Made by a program: the position numbers and the translations under genes | NCBI GenBank assembly: GCA_963576565.1 | Contig: OY755047.1 | Span: 4,620,931 to 4,684,930 of the forward strand | Length of the DNA: 64,000 nucleotides | DNA from: Aspidapion aeneum | Taxonomy: Eukaryota; Arthropoda; Insecta; Coleoptera; Brentidae | Direction of reading: 5' to 3' | In this document: piece by piece, positions 63,736 through 64,000 of the stretch | Numbering within the stretch: the first letter of the stretch is position 1 | Layout of the letters: each line of letters begins with the position of its first letter | The notes under the pieces: model-generated | The model's database searches: none | Told to the model about the DNA's origin: nothing | Seen by the model: the letters and a program-made list of their open reading frames with translations, nothing else

Positions 63736-64000
63736 GCATTCTTAAAAAAAGCAAGTTAAGGCGACGTCTACTTTCAAGTAATTTTAGGGACATTTTGTGT
63801 CAGTCTCCTTTAACTTTTTGTTTATTTATATTTGTTTATATTTGTTTATTTATTTTTATTAGATTTATGGCTTTTACAAACCAAGCTACCGAACTTTAGT
63901 AAAAAATTCGGTTATAATAAAAAAAAACAATACAAAACTAACCTTAAATAAATGATCCATGACGGATCTGATACCTTTCTAGCCCATTAGCACAACAGTT
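63736..64000. other. Intergenic, no recognised feature
   Basis: AT-rich; no gene or repeat. Confidence 0.5.

Overview
The window looks like intergenic, repeat-dense DNA from an arthropod, probably an insect. It is AT-rich and holds no gene that reads as an intact host gene. Almost all recognisable coding sequence is broken retrotransposon or transposase: 5'-truncated RTE-type LINEs, CR1/Jockey-like LINE tails, an RNase H-bearing LINE, hAT transposase remnants and pogo/Tigger-like helix-turn-helix remnants. Mixed non-LTR and cut-and-paste families, short-TIR elements with TA or 8-bp target duplications, and GGTTN (TTAGG-like) pentamers fit an insect. I cannot name the species from sequence alone.

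Layout. 0.2-4.5 kb: a GTCT-microsatellite element, TIR elements, two inverted copies of a ~516-bp repeat and a hAT MITE with a nested TA element. 4.7-9.35 kb: a ~502-bp satellite array. 9.6-15.2 kb: LINE tails, a ~618-bp tandem array, a small zinc-finger-like ORF and TA-flanked MITEs. 16-19.2 kb: an RTE copy, a foldback element, a 169-bp array and a nested palindrome. 20-25.4 kb: three decayed RTE copies. 25.8-34.8 kb: a Mutator-like foldback, a pogo-like element, a LINE nested in the 516-bp repeat, two hAT elements and a second RTE-B copy. 34.9-42.6 kb: nested MITEs and hAT elements, many with clear target-site duplications. 42.7-46.8 kb: large palindromes, (AT)n and paired 455-bp MITEs. 46.8-50.3 kb: two GTCT elements and a Penelope-like segment with a candidate hammerhead ribozyme, all between inverted arms. 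50.7-58.5 kb: three RTE copies and a tandemly duplicated RNase H LINE. 59-64 kb: a dimeric 516-bp insertion, a tRNA-like Pol III promoter and a fourth GTCT element.

No pathway or operon is present; the relations are those of insertion history. Two RTE families (A with a TAG-rich tail, B with a TA-rich tail) probably supplied their own copies. Short TIR elements presumably depended on hAT, Tc1/mariner/pogo and Mutator-like enzymes encoded elsewhere, since every transposase here is fragmentary. The most unusual signals are nano-sized foldback insertions (30 and 47 bp) with 7-8 bp target duplications, the hammerhead-like motif, a ~650-bp palindrome full of telomere-like pentamers, and a 1-kb dimer of the 516-bp repeat with a 7-bp target duplication.
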